DNA from: Areca catechu
Taxonomy: Eukaryota > Streptophyta > Magnoliopsida > Arecales > Arecaceae
DNA length: 64,000 nt
NCBI GenBank assembly: GCA_021397845.1
Contig: CM038052.1
Location: 44,414,949 to 44,478,948, forward strand
Direction: 5' to 3'
Under the pieces are notes generated by a model. It was not told where the DNA came from. It saw only the letters and a program-made list of their open reading frames with translations, and ran no database searches. Positions 9,592 through 20,960 of the stretch are shown here, piece after piece (the stretch's first letter is position 1; every line of letters begins with the position of its first letter). Made by a program: the position numbers and the translations under genes.

Positions 9592-11001
9592 CATCCAATT
9601 ATAGGAACCAAATGGGTCTATAGGAACAAATTAGATGAACAAGGAAATGTTATTAGAAACAAAGCTAGATTAGTGGCTAAAGGATATAGTCAAGAAGAAG
9701 GTATAGATTTTGATGAAACTTATGCACCAGTAGCAAGATTAGAAGCTATTAGATTACTTTTTATATTTGCTTGCTACATGAATTTTAAACTTTTTCAAAT
9801 AGATGTGAAAAGTGTATTTTTAAATGGTTTTATTGTCGAACAAGTTTTTGTAGAACAACCACCGGGTTTTGAAAATCATGCTTTTCCAAACCGTGTATTT
9901 AAACTCAATAAAGCTTTGTATGGTTTGAAATAAGCCCCTAGAGCCTGGTATGATAGACTTAGCACTTTCTTAATTGAAAATGGTTTTTTAAGAGAAAATG
10001 TTGATAAAACTCTCTTTATTAAAAGGAAAAACAATGATATATTAGTTGTACAAATCTATATTAATGATATCATCTTTGGTGCAACTAATGAAAGTCTTTG
10101 TGAAGAATTTGCTAAGTTAATGCAGGGAGAATTTGAAATGATCCTAATGGGTGAACTAAACTACTTCCTCGGACTTCAAATAAAACAAACAAAGGAAGGG
10201 ATCTTCATCAACCAATCCAAATACACCAAAGAAATTATCAAAAAGTTTGGTATGGAGACAAGCAAATAAATGAACACACCCTTGAGCCTATCCTATAGAT
10301 TGGATAAGGATGAAAGTGGATCCAACGTTGACCAAAAGCTATATCGAGGTATCATCAGATCCTTATTATATTTAACTGCAAGTAGACCAGATATCTTGTA
10401 TAGTGTATGTGTATGCGATAGAATTCAATGTAACCCCAAAGAAACACATATGCTTGCTGTTAAAAGGATATTAAAAGACTTGACAGGTACAAGTAATCTT
10501 GGTCTTTGGTTTTTAAAAGAATCTTCTTTAAATTTAATCGAATTCTCTGATGCTGATTATGCTGGTTGTAAAATAGATAGAAAGAGCACTAGCGGTACTT
10601 GTCAATTTCTAGGGTTGAATTTAATCTCATGGCACTGCAAGAAACAAAACTCGATAGCACTATCTACTGCTGAGGCAGAGTATGTTGCTGCAGAAAGTTG
10701 TTGTGCACAAGTATTATGGATTAAACAACAACTAGAGGATTTTGGTGTTTTACAATGCAAAATTCCTATCAAATGTGATAACACAAGTGCTATAAATTTA
10801 TCTAAAAATCCTATTCAGCATTCTAGGACTAAGCACATAGAGATTAGACACCATTTTATTAGAGACCATGTTTTGAATGGTGATATTGAACTAGAGTTTA
10901 TACCTATAGAAAAACAACTGGCTGATATCTTTACCAAGCCACTTAATCAGGATAGATTTGAGTTGCTTAGAGGAGAATTAGGGCTATGTTATCCTTTCTA
11001 A
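9592..11001 (+). pseudogene. Copia pol of A: RT and RNase H
   Basis: One reading frame (CAT at 9592 onward) with TAA stops at 9931 (normally Gln in LKQAPRAW) and 10267. RT blocks are recognisable: IGTKWVYRNKLDE, RLVAKGYSQEEGIDFDETYAPVAR, FQIDVKSVFLNG. The catalytic motif reads Y-I-N-D instead of the usual Y-V/I-D-D, a likely loss of the first aspartate. RNase H is nearly complete, with FSDADYAG, STSGTCQFLG, ALSTAEAEYVAA, CDNTSAINLSKNP and KHIEIRHHFIRDHV, ending LADIFTKPLNQ...ELGLCYPF. The upstream gag, protease and integrase are on the far side of T. Confidence 0.9.
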
Positions 11002-11467
11002 ATTTAGTAAACCTAAGGAAAAATTATCTAGAAAGCCTCCTATATTTAGTCATGATTTTTGAACAACTTTCCTTGAATTTCTCAATATAATTGAATTAAA
11101 CTTCTGAACCATTTAATCTCTTTTGGAAAGTCTCAATTCGAGTTGACTTGAGCAATCTTGCTCTGGTCGAGCCAGCTCAAATATCTATATATCTTGCTCT
11201 TGCTTTGATCGAGCTGAATAAGTCTATGCTTAGCCGACTCAGTGTTCTATTTGTTCTGAGTTTGCTCTAGTCGATCCAACTCGGATATTTTCAGGGTAGA
11301 GCGAACCGACTCAAAAGATGGGAAATCACTATTTAGGAAAGTCTGATCTGTCTTTTCTCAGTACTTCACTCCCTCACCTTACTTTGAACCCACTCTACAT
11401 CACTCGGATGCTCTACCATTCTCACAGAAATCATTCTCTAAAGCTTAAAATCCTTGATTCCTCTGCA
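11002..11467 (+). promoter_or_regulatory. Spacer of A between pol and ORF3, with LTR-like motifs
   Basis: 466 bp with no conserved ORF. From about 11130 to 11310 it holds degenerate gagtcgactc/gagccgactc motifs (attcgagttgacttgagc, ggtcgagccagctc, tagccgactcag, gcgaaccgactc). The same motif type is repeated in the A LTR at 13840-14390. The ATG of ORF3 lies about 160 bp downstream. A role as internal promoter is inference. Confidence 0.5.
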
Positions 11468-12835
11468 ATGGCTCCTCGAAAATTTGTGAAGAAGGTTCTT
11501 CAACTCAGCGAATCAAGTATTCGTAGTACAGATGCAGGAGAAAGAAGGGAAAAGAGAAAAAGGTCCGCTCCAGTCCAACAAAATAAGGAAACTCCTTCTC
11601 CTCCTAGATAGCATGTCTCAATGATCAATCGACCTGTCACTTGCGGAAGAAGGATCGACTTTATATTCCTAGAGGAAATGGAAATGAAAATTGGACATTG
11701 GATAGTAAGCCAAGGGTGGAAGCATTTCTGTTCTTTAGACATACTGACCTACCCTTCACTGGTACGGACATTTTATGAGAACATTATTATTAAAGAATTT
11801 CATTTGGAATCAGTTGTCAAGGGAAAAACAGTTATAATTAATGAAGAAAGGTTGAGCAAGCTGCTACAAATGCCAATGACTGGTGCTACCGAACTTCTTC
11901 TACCGAACAAGGAGCATATTCTGAAACTCATTTTGGGAAAAGAGGAAGTGAGCACGATCTGACATGTACAAACCAATCTACTATCAAGGGAAATGAGATT
12001 GCTGCACAGTATGATCAGTAAAATTTTTATTCCTAGAACTAGCCATTTCGACTGGGTCAGTGAGAAGGGCATGATCATCATGGGATATCTGATCAAAGAA
12101 GAGCCTCTCAACCTTCCCTACATAATGATGATCCAAATGACTGAAGTAGTAAGGAAGGTCAAAGCCTGTCTACCTTATGGTATAGTTTTCACTCTGTTAT
12201 TTGAAGAGGCAGGAATTGATTTGTCAAATGAAATAGGCAAGCCACTACATCACTTTGATATCTACTCCTTCAACTCACTTAAAAGAATGGGTTACAAGTT
12301 ACAAGAAGGAAAATGGATTAAAAAGATGCCTAGTCAGGTTGCTGCCACCGTTTCTGAAGAAGATGAAGCTGCTGCTGCTGAAAGGACTGAAGACATAATG
12401 ATTACTCCATCTGAACTCAAAAATTTGATATTTCAAAAGATGGAAACTATCTCCAACTCTTTGACAGATCATGTGAACTCTGTAGTTGAAGAAACCAGAA
12501 AGTCAGTTGACATTAAATTGCAAGAATTGAAATCTGAACAAGAGCTTCACCAGCAAAAAGTGAAAAAAAAAATGAAGGATTTCAAGGAACAAATCAGAAG
12601 CATTCTACTGCAATCCCAGAAGGAAACTACTCCCACTAAAGATGTTTCTGAAAGGATCTTCAAAGAGTCACTTGACATTCCTATTCCTTCATCTGGTCTA
12701 CCTAAATCTACCAAAACCAAGAAGACCAAAGTTTTTAGAGCCCCTGTTAGAACTAGATTCAGGGATTTAAGGTTTAAACCCTTGAAAACTAAGACCTTTG
12801 ATAGAGTTATAGAGGTAGGCTCCTCTTCTTCATGA
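11468..12835 (+). pseudogene. Third ORF (env-like position) of A
   Basis: 456 codons in a single frame from MAPRKFVKK, broken by TAG at 11609 and TGA at 11960. Conserved with B and D: C-G-R-R-I-D-F, then GW-x-HFCSLD-x-x-x-YPSLVRTFYEN, then MRLLHSMI...FDWVSEKG, then KACLPYGIVFTLLFE and HHFDIYSFNSLKRMGY. This resembles the 'putative plant transposon protein' domain found in SIRE ORF3. The C-terminal half is an acidic stretch followed by a long Lys/Glu/Gln coiled coil (about residues 310-385) and a basic tail. I see no signal peptide or clear membrane segment. Function unknown; 'env-like' refers only to position. Confidence 0.75.
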
Positions 12836-13511
12836 GGAAGAAGAAGAATAAGTTGTGTAGTTAGTCTTCTGGTTATATTTCTGAAATGAATGTTTGTTCC
12901 ACTTGTTATCTTTTACAATTACAATATACTTTCTGTCCTGCAAACCTTTTAATGAAATGAATGTTTTCTATTTAGAAATTGAAAAATCTTAATTAAAATT
13001 TCAAGTGTGATAATGTGAAATTATCTTAAACAAATATTAAAAACTTTCTCAATCTATTTTAAAATCTGAGCTTTATTTGAAATCACCTTTTTGATTGATT
13101 GATAAAAAGGGAAAGAATTATGAAAAATATGAAAAGAATAGGAAATTAACTCCTAATCATCTATTCTTAAAGTGTAATGAAAAAGGAGGAGAACAAAAAG
13201 AATTGCACTGCTTAAATTACTTTAAAATCTAGAGAAAGGGGGAGTTTCTCTTGAATGATTTTGCTCAGACTTATATTCAAATTAATCCCATTGCTCTGAT
13301 CATAATTGCATATTTTAACTCTCTGATACTCCATGTTTTGTGCAACACTTTAACGATATATAGTAATATCATCTGTTGAGCTCTGATTTTCTTTTAAATC
13401 CAATCAGCTCTGTTACATGTGAATATTTATGTTTCAAATACTATTATACATGTAAAGTGTCTTACTGATTTTTCATGCCCAATGTTTTGTCATCATCAAA
13501 AAGGGGAAGAT
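12836..13511 (+). other. 3' UTR of A with multiple polypurine tracts
   Basis: Non-coding AT-rich sequence with repeated purine tracts: aaaaagggaaagaa (about 13105), aaaaaggaggagaa (about 13180), agaaagggggag (about 13233), and the proximal aaaaaggggaagat just before the LTR. The last follows 'catcatc', as in B and D. Multiple tracts before the 3' LTR are known for Sireviruses. Confidence 0.75.
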
Positions 13512-15274
13512 TGTTGACCCCATAAGTGATTTTGATGATAACTAAACATTGGAGCATGTACATTTATTACTGTCAACTCTTCAAGTGTTTGACAAGTTTT
13601 TGTAGGATGTATAATATGTTCAAACTTCAACTCCTACATTTCTATTTTCTTGCTTGAGTTGTGTTGTAAGTGTTTTTGTAAAGAATAACCCAATGAAAAT
13701 GCTAAGAAAAAATCAAGTAAAAAGGTTACTTCTATAAGTGTGTGTGCCTTAGATTTTGCCTTGTATTGGTTTGTGTGAAATTATAAAAGAGTTGGTGAGA
13801 GTTTTCTTTAAGTTCAAATTTTAAAAATTCTAAAGAAGATACTCGAGCCGACCCCAAGACAAGAAGTGCCAACTCTGCTTACTAGCACGCAGCAAGGATT
13901 CTGGAATGCAGCAATCCGAGCCGACTCAATGGAAAGCGAGCCGACTCTAGTGAATCCGAGTCGACTGGAATCAGTCCGAGCTGACTCCTCTAGAGTCCAT
14001 TTCCTAAAAGTTTTCTGAGAACAGCCAGGCGAGCCGACCCGACCTAGAAAGAGCCGACTCTACCAGACCTAATTTCTAAAGCCTGAGAAAGCGAGCCGAC
14101 TCGAATTGCATCGAGCTGACTCTTCCAGAGTAAGGTTCTCCGAACCAGAGAAGAAGAGCTGACCCAAGCTGAAAAGAGCCGACTCCTTGAGTTCAAGAAT
14201 TTCATGATTCAAGTTCGAGCCGACCCGAGTTGTAAAGAGCCAACCCGAGCTGTAAAGAGCCGACTCGTCCAGAGTGACATTCTGCACCCTGAGACAAAGA
14301 GCCGACTGCATTAAAGAAATGGTGACTCGATCTATCGACTCGAAGGATCCGAGCTGACTCGAAGGAATCCGAGCCGACTCGAATGTCGCTTCCAGGTATC
14401 TAACGGCTAGTTCCAGAATTTGTTTTTGAATGCTAAAAAGTACTCCAACGGTCAAAAATCATTTCCCAATGGTCTACAATGGCTAGAACTGCCTTGGGAT
14501 GGTGGAAAACTTTAAATTTGAAGGAATTGAACTACCAAACATAATTAAGAAGTGAGTTAAAAAGAAAAAAGAGAGAGCTTCATTGAATATCCAACCAACC
14601 ACAAGAGATAGAGCACAAGTGCATTCAAGTCTACATTCAAGCCCTCAACAACTCTGATCTAAAGCTTGAATCAACTCTGGAAGAAGCCACTGAAGTTATT
14701 AAAGCTTATTCAAGTACATTCAAGTGGACTTCCAACGAGCTGCACCAGTAACTATTCGATAACTTGAGTTTGTCATTTATTGTTGCATTTATTTTCAATT
14801 CAATCTTTGAATTGTTGGGTTATTGGTGAGCCCGGTTGAAAAACCAAATAGATTTTTGGTGAGCCTTATCAAAACCAATGTTTAGGTTCTTGGTGATCCT
14901 GTGAAAACAAAGTTTGGATTTCTTTGGTGAGCCTGTTTAAAACCAAAGGGTGTTGGATTTTCTTTGGTGATCCCGTAAAACCAAAGTGTAGAGGTTTTGG
15001 ATTATGATCCTATAAAATAATCATATTGTATTTGGATGTGAATATAGTGGAAATCCCAAGTGGTATCTTGGGTAGTGGACGTAGGAGCTGGGTTGCTCCG
15101 AACCACTATAAATTTGGTGTGTTTGTGTTGTGCTTTCTTTACTTTGTTTAGCTTCTGCATTCTACAACCTTATCACAGTACCTACCACTTGCAAAGGATT
15201 TTGAATTGCACATTACTTGTTTAAGTTTTTAAAAGACCCAATTCATCCCCTCTTGGGTAGCCACCTGGGCAACA
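13512..15274 (+). repeat. 3' LTR of A
   Basis: 1763 bp, TGTTGACCCC...GGGCAACA. Positions 13840-14390 carry about a dozen copies of gagccgact[c/g]-like motifs with the core GCCGAC. The region 14820-15000 has repeats of 'ggtgagcc...aaaccaa'. The last 50 bp (cctcttgggtagccacctgggcaaca) match the LTR ends of B. The ORF at 14069-14455 is a by-product of the motif repeats. Confidence 0.85.
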
Positions 15275-16157
15275 CCTTCTTAGACCTAGGATCCTGATTT
15301 TTCTGTCTTTGATAGTTCTAGCATGTGGGTAGGAATTCTAAATGTTGCATGAAATCCTAACCTTGTCTTATCTATTTTCGGGAATGAAACCTAAATAACA
15401 TCAGAAATCATTGCTTCCTTAATCTAATTTTTCTTTATGTTCCTCTCTTTCATGTCATTATGCGTCAGATTAGAATCCCGTCCCTCATCACTACTGAGGC
15501 TCTCTCTCCTTGCTTTGGTTGGCGAGGAGGTGGTGTTCATAAGGGTGGCCGACCAAGGGGAGGTGTCCATAAGGTAGGGTGCCAATTTCATGAAGGGCTT
15601 GGGCCTTGGGCAGCCCACGTCAGTGCTGGGCAGGATCTAGGGTTTCTTCTGATGTCCAGCTTTCTGACAAGCTGATGTAGTTGTCATCCTGGTCTTCAAT
15701 GATGATGACTCAAGGTCCTTCTCATGCAATCCAAGGTGGCACATTCATGTATGACTGGGACTCCTTTAAGTTGTCAAATTATCACTCTGGTTGGGGTCCA
15801 TCAGTGTCTTGAGTCTTCTCTTGTTGGACTAGACTGGACTCAATATGAGACTTTCAGGACTCAAAATAATAAATAGCTCAACATGAGCTGACTCAACCAA
15901 CTAACTCAAGTGAACTTGACTTAACTGAACTTTACTCAATTGATCTAACCATATCCAAAACCCTAAAGCTATGGATTGAATTCTAAATATAGGACTCAAT
16001 TGTCAAAAGGCCCAAAATAGGACTCAAGGGCCAAAGTATAGACTCAAGTGGGCTAAGCCCTATTACAAAGTTAGACTCAAACAATCAAACACTACTCAGA
16101 GACCACAAAGGGTTGAGAAGCCTCTGCCTAAGTCTGGTGCCTCTAGTATCCACACCA
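15275..16157 (-). repeat. 3' LTR of E (truncated at element A)
   Basis: Read on the minus strand it starts TGGTGTGGATACTAGAGG at 16157, just after the polypurine tract cttgggagaat. It continues with caccagact, ggcagaggcttctcaacc and 'gagtcct' repeats as in the LTR of F, and shares gccaaccaaagcaag with gccgaccaaggcaag of F. Similarity to F fades below about 15480, so the leftmost 200 bp are less certain. Confidence 0.65.
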
Positions 16158-16169
16158 ATTCTCCCAAGA

Positions 16170-16690
16170 TGAGAGGAACTCGACCCTGTCGAGTAAGGAT
16201 CACTCTAGCTCTAGTATCTCTCAAGGCGGTATGGGTCAAAGTGTTGCAAGTCCTCTCGAGTAATCTATGAATTATCAGATTCTGGTCGACCTTGCCAATA
16301 AACCAAGTAGCATTGATAGCTACAGCCCCGGGTCATGATATCTTGATCATCCAGGATATGCTCGATCTATTCACCTCTCTGAGGCCAAATTATAGATGGA
16401 CACTCTGGATTAGGTTCGCTCTCAAAGGATGGGGTAGGTCCAAAAGTCTCACAAAGGAATCGCTACCGGTTCCCTATACTTAACTAAGTCTGTAATATTG
16501 AAGGTAGAGCTAATGCCAAAATCCGAGGACAGATCTAGCACATAGTCATTGGGTCCTACCTTTTTTATCACTCTAAAGGGTCCAACTCTGCGAGCATGAT
16601 GCTTCTTAATGATCCTTGGTGGGAACTGCTCAAGCCTAAGCCTAATCATAATAAAATCTTTTACATTAAATTCTTTGGCTCTTTCAGGAA
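16170..16690 (-). pseudogene. Integrase C-terminus and chromodomain remnant of E
   Basis: Minus strand. The best open part (16649-16449) reads MIRLRLEQFPPRIIKKHHARR-x-GPFRVIKKVGPNDYVLDL, then GISSTFNITDLVKYREP, typical of Del/Tekay-type integrase C-termini. The chromodomain follows with stops: RIEHILDDQDIMTRG, then YLVYWQGRPESDNS, then a TAG replacing the usual Trp. It parallels the ORFs at 5286-6002 (S) and 26801-27390 (F). The integrase catalytic core is absent. Confidence 0.7.
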
Positions 16691-16826
16691 TTAGCTAGTT
16701 TGTTTCAAAATTAGTGCTTAATGTAGATCATGATGTACCTGTGACTCGTACTGACACCTAACAAAATGTAGACTCAACTATGCATTCTTATTGAGAGAAG
16801 TTTTATTGGACTCTTTGGGCCTAAAC

Positions 16827-18262
16827 CTAACAGATTATAAGCTCTCTAGGTTTGACCCTAGTTTGGCATGCACATAAAAATTTACAATGGACTCCTAGCA
16901 AATGCCATAGAGTATACCAGAAGTAGGATGCAAATCTAACATGCACAATGAATGTATGCATTATGCTTACTTCTACAAAATACAATCTAATAGTTAGAGA
17001 AACATAAGGAGTTTCAGAAAAGGGTAGAAAGTATGAGGTGGATTTAGAGTTAGTCTGGTAGGATAGAAATAAGAAAAAGGGTTCAAGGTTGATTGGAAAG
17101 AACAAGATACAAGAAGGGGTTTCAAGGATTAGTCCTAGACTAATGAGGTTGACCTTATAGGGTTAAGGTAGATCTAAAGGGTTTGCATAATGAAAGAATG
17201 GGTCACTAATCTCAGGAAAGAGGTCTTTAATGGGAATGGCAGGAAGGGATTCATCCTGAGGGAACTGAATTAAAGAGATCATGTTCTCAATAAATTTCTT
17301 GGGCTCTTGAATTTTAGGACTGGGCTCTATAATTAGGCTTTCTTTTAGTGGCTTCTTCAGGTTAAGATTCTAATAGTAGGGTCAGGTTCCTCGTGGTTAT
17401 CTTTCTTCAACTGTACTTCCACTACAGGTTCAGTCTGGGTATGGTCAGTGTCAGCTAATTCTAGGTTGGCTTCTACTTGAGTATCTACTGGATCAACTAA
17501 TTCTAGGTCTTCTATAGGGAACTCCTCTTCTCCCTCATACTTGTCCTCTAAGCTCTTATCACCTTCATACACTTCCACTTTACTGTCATTCTTATAAACC
17601 AGTGGGGTGGTAGGGGAGAGTCAGCTAAGAAAAAATTGGCTAGGTCCTGGTTTCTAATTATGGGCACTACTCCTAATGGGTTCAGGTTGATTAAGGGGTA
17701 GTGGATTACTATTGGGTTCATATCTAGGGATACTTACCTTATGGGATTCAGGTCGATGGCTTATGGGTTCATTCTGCTCATAGGTCATGTGTTCAGATCT
17801 ATACGTCATGGGTCTACTGGGCTTATAGGGTGTGGGTGCATAGGATCTAGAGTTATAGGATCTAGAGTCATAGGATCTAGGTTCATAGGTTCTGGGTACA
17901 TAGGTTCTAGGTTCATAAGGTTTGGGTACAGATCTATAGATTGTGGATCTCTTGGACTCAAAGGACTTGGGTAGGTACTTTATCCTTAGTTCAAGTTTCA
18001 TGTCGCTCCAGGTAGTTATGGGTTCACAGCCTTTTTGCCTAAGTACTCTCTCAAACTTAACCCAGTCCACCTTAGCCTGGTGAACTAACTTGGCTTTAGC
18101 ATACATGAATTGACCTCTTTCAGAATAGACATTCATATGTCTTTCAAAATATAGGTCCCTATTTCTTTCCCAATTAAGATAATCATCAAGTTCAAGCTCA
18201 CCACCAAAGCTAGGTGCATATATCCCAATGTACCTAGTGGCTCTCCTAGGGTGGGTCTCCAT
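16827..18262 (-). pseudogene. Gag-like ORF of E (RT-less family ORF)
   Basis: Reads from ATG 18262 to about 17654, then broken pieces at 17578-17357 and 17105-16827. The first part keeps a retrotransposon gag-like segment: DDYLNWERNRDLYFER, KLVHQAKVDWVKFER, then EPITTWSDMKLELRIKYLP. That segment is lost in F and not seen in S. Next is a tyrosine-rich tandem repeat of about six residues (YEPRTYVPRTYEPRSYDSRS...) and an acidic region (EGEEEFPIEDLELVDP) shared with F. The end, YFW-x-TLWHLLG...QTRVKPREL, is shared with S and F. Stops and small indels prevent expression. No protease or RT lies between it and the integrase remnant. Confidence 0.65.
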
Positions 18263-19509
18263 GACTAGACTGGGCTGGACATGGACTGATGGACTAACAG
18301 GCTCCTAATCTAGATCAAACATGGGCTGATGGCCTAATAGACATGGGCTGATGAGCTCTTAATCTAGTAGATATGCAACACACATAAGACAAACCGACTA
18401 AGGTTTCCTAGACCTAGACCAGACATGGGCTGATGGCCTAATGGTATGGACTGGTGGGATAATGGGCTCTTAATCTAGTGGATATGCAACACACATAAGA
18501 CAATCGACTAAGGCTGCCTAGACCTAGAGCCCAAACAAAATGGGTCGACTCAACTTACATACAATGCAACCCCTAGTCCTTCCACTGGCCAGGTAAGAGG
18601 TGGGATGGTGCGAGGCCCCCCTGCTTTTGCAGGGACCCAATTAAGGAACCACTGATCCATTTAGGGCATTTGCCACTGGACCTCTAGCCTAGACACCAGC
18701 TTCCAGTTATAGGAGAGGTATTGGGTGCACTAGTCTTCCCACAAAGGATGGACCCGACCTATTGGTGTCTTTAGCTCACTAGAGCAAATTAGGTCTAATT
18801 AATTTTAAATTATGTTTGGGTTCAAATGCTAAGATTGTTGTTTTGGGCAAAGGAGAGGTGATCAAATCCTCCCCCCATCTGACATATTGAGAGTGCCCTT
18901 AGAGTGATTTATGCAAATGATGGCAAGCTTATGAAGATGCAATTGGGGTTTCTAAGTTTTTTTGTTTTTCTTTTTATTTTTTTGTTGAAATATAATATTC
19001 AAGAAATTACCTAATATGCAGGAAATAGACAGAAAAAAAATAATTTATACCAAAATTATGCAAAAGAAACCTTAAACATGCTGAAATCCTAACATGCTGA
19101 AATTTGGCTGCAGAAATTTTCTGGGCAGAAAAATAGGTTAGCAGAATAGAGGCAGTCTAAAAAATCATGAAAAGATAATGATTAATTGAATTAAATTATG
19201 ATGGTTCCAGAAAAACAAAATTCATGATTTTATCTTGTTTCTACAGGTAGAAACAATTGTTTGAAGAACCTATATACTGAAATTAGACTGGCTGGAATTT
19301 TCGGGCAGAACTGTTCTTAGGCAGTAATCAGGCATGAAAAAATTCTGCAGACTGAAATAAGTCATAAGAAAATTCTAATAAATAATATCAAATATGAAGA
19401 ATCTAGAAAAGTAAGAATAATGATTTTCTCATCTACCTATATATAGAAACAATTAAAATAATAGATTATATACAAGAATTACGGGATACAGAAACTAGTC
19501 CTAAAACAT
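18263..19509 (-). other. Leader of E
   Basis: Minus-strand untranslated leader between the primer-binding site and the gag-like ORF. Two imperfect repeats of 'gggctgatggcctaatagacatgg' type (18325-18440) are visible. The segment 18590-18780 mirrors the leader of F at 25160-25290 ('aggtaagaggtgggatggtg', 'gacaccag'). No ORF of note. Confidence 0.55.
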
Positions 19510-19521
19510 GCTCTGATACGA
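19510..19521 (-). promoter_or_regulatory. Primer-binding site of E
   Basis: On the minus strand TCGTATCAGAGC, one mismatch from the initiator tRNA-Met complement TGGTATCAGAGC, 2 nt from the LTR end at 19524. Confidence 0.75.
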
Positions 19522-19523
19522 AA

Positions 19524-19718
19524 TGATGCGGGACTATTTATGCATGCTAATTATTTTTTTGTTATTAGGTGATGAGTTATGAGTTTATATCCTGAATATT
19601 GAGCCAGGAAACTAAGCAAGGATTTCTACAAAAAACCTGAAGCATAAGCACGCAGAAATAAATCCTAAATTGAAGAAACTAGACTGCTAAGGCTAAGAAG
19701 CCCCGATAGGGCAAGCTC
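19524..19718 (-). repeat. 5' LTR of E, inner piece
   Basis: Inner 195 bp of the LTR, ending TCCCGCATCA on the minus strand as in F and S. It is cut by C at the agctc TSD (19714-19718). Confidence 0.7.
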
Positions 19719-20960
19719 TGTTGAGAATTTGGATCCAACTTCAGATTTCACGTCGAACCCAAATCACAAAAGCAGCCTTGTTCCCAATCAAGAATAAACG
19801 CCTTGATCAATAAAGCAATAGCGGAAGCGTATCATGGGTTGTGGATGACCCTCTGCCAGCGATCTCCTTAGAGAACACGGTAGGATACAGGTCTTTGAAG
19901 ATCAATCACGTCAAGATTCAAGAATTGGAGAAGAAGGGAGAAGAAGAGAGAATTCTCTGGAGAAAGAGGATTTTCTTGATTCCATATCCGAGAAGATCGT
20001 TTACAACCCTCTTCCAACCTTACAAGAAGTTATAATATATATACCTTGGTCACACGTGGCCGAGTACCCAAAAACTCCCTCCTAGCTGGCACCATTTAAA
20101 ATAGCTCACTCATCAATCGAGCCGACTCCAGACACTAGAGTTGACTCGACCTTGGAACCGAGTCGACTTAAAGCATCAGAGTCTGCTCGTCCAGACCATA
20201 GGATTTCCTAGCTACGTAACCGAAGCGACTCAAACACAATGAGCCGACTTGACCAGAACATATTCCCCTATTCTGATTCATGCCAACTAGCAGAGCTGAC
20301 TCATACATCAGAGGAGCTGACTCTAAGATCTAGACTACCAAAACTGAGCCTAAACATCTAGGACTCACCCCGGACTTACTCCTAGCCCTACATACATCAT
20401 GGACAACCATGATAAACCGGACCAATACAAGGACATTGACCCAACAAGCCTTAAACACATCACCCAAGACTCAACAATCTCTACTTTGGTGCTTCAAGGC
20501 TACATATGCCAAACTCCTCAAACCCATCAACCACAGACAAGAGTAGAAGCTTTCCCTTAGTAGAGCCTTTGTAAGTGCATTTTCCTGGCTCTCCTTTATA
20601 TGGACCTTCACTAGCGCCACTTCTCCTTCCTCCACCAGCTCTCTGACTCTGTGGTATCTCACATCTATAAGCTTGGTGCGAGCATGATAGACTGGATTTT
20701 GAGTCAAGTGTATGGCACTCTGGCTATCACTATGCAGGACCAACATACACTGTTTCACCCCCATTTCAGCCATTAGTCTTCTCAGCCATAGTGCTTCCTT
20801 TGTAGCATCAGTAATCCCTATATACTCTGCTTCCATTGTAGATAAAGCAGTAATAGGTTGAAGGGTAGATCTCCACGAAACTGGTCCACCATACATGCAG
20901 AAGACATAACTTGTTATAGACCTTCTTGTATCAAGATCACCTGCATAGCTTGCATCAACA
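19719..20960 (-). repeat. 3' LTR of C, containing the RNase H coding end
   Basis: 1242 bp, TGTTGAGAATT at the left edge and GCATCAACA at the right. It aligns with 49352-50623 over its full length, including 490 bp (20471-20960) that encode the C-terminal RNase H. The non-coding part (20100-20340) carries gagccgactc and gagtcgact motifs like those of elements A and B. Confidence 0.85.

Larger units (their letters stand above)
9592..15274 (+). mobile_element. Element A: 3' half of a SIRE-type Ty1/copia retrotransposon
   Basis: Begins abruptly in the RT coding region because T is inserted there; the 5' half lies left of the window. It contains RT and RNase H, a spacer with repeated gagccgactc-like motifs, a third ORF, a ladder of polypurine tracts, and a 1763-bp 3' LTR. 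A third ORF downstream of pol and several polypurine tracts are hallmarks of the SIRE/Sirevirus lineage. The right TSD would be ccttc at 15275. Confidence 0.85.

Noticed and set aside
8911..9594. 227-codon minus-strand ORF
   Set aside because: Lies in GC-rich LTR sequence of T, antisense to the element, without recognisable domain or upstream signal.
15424..15675. Overlapping opposite-strand ORFs of 64 and 71 codons
   Set aside because: Within the 3' LTR of E; no conservation of frame with the LTR of F.
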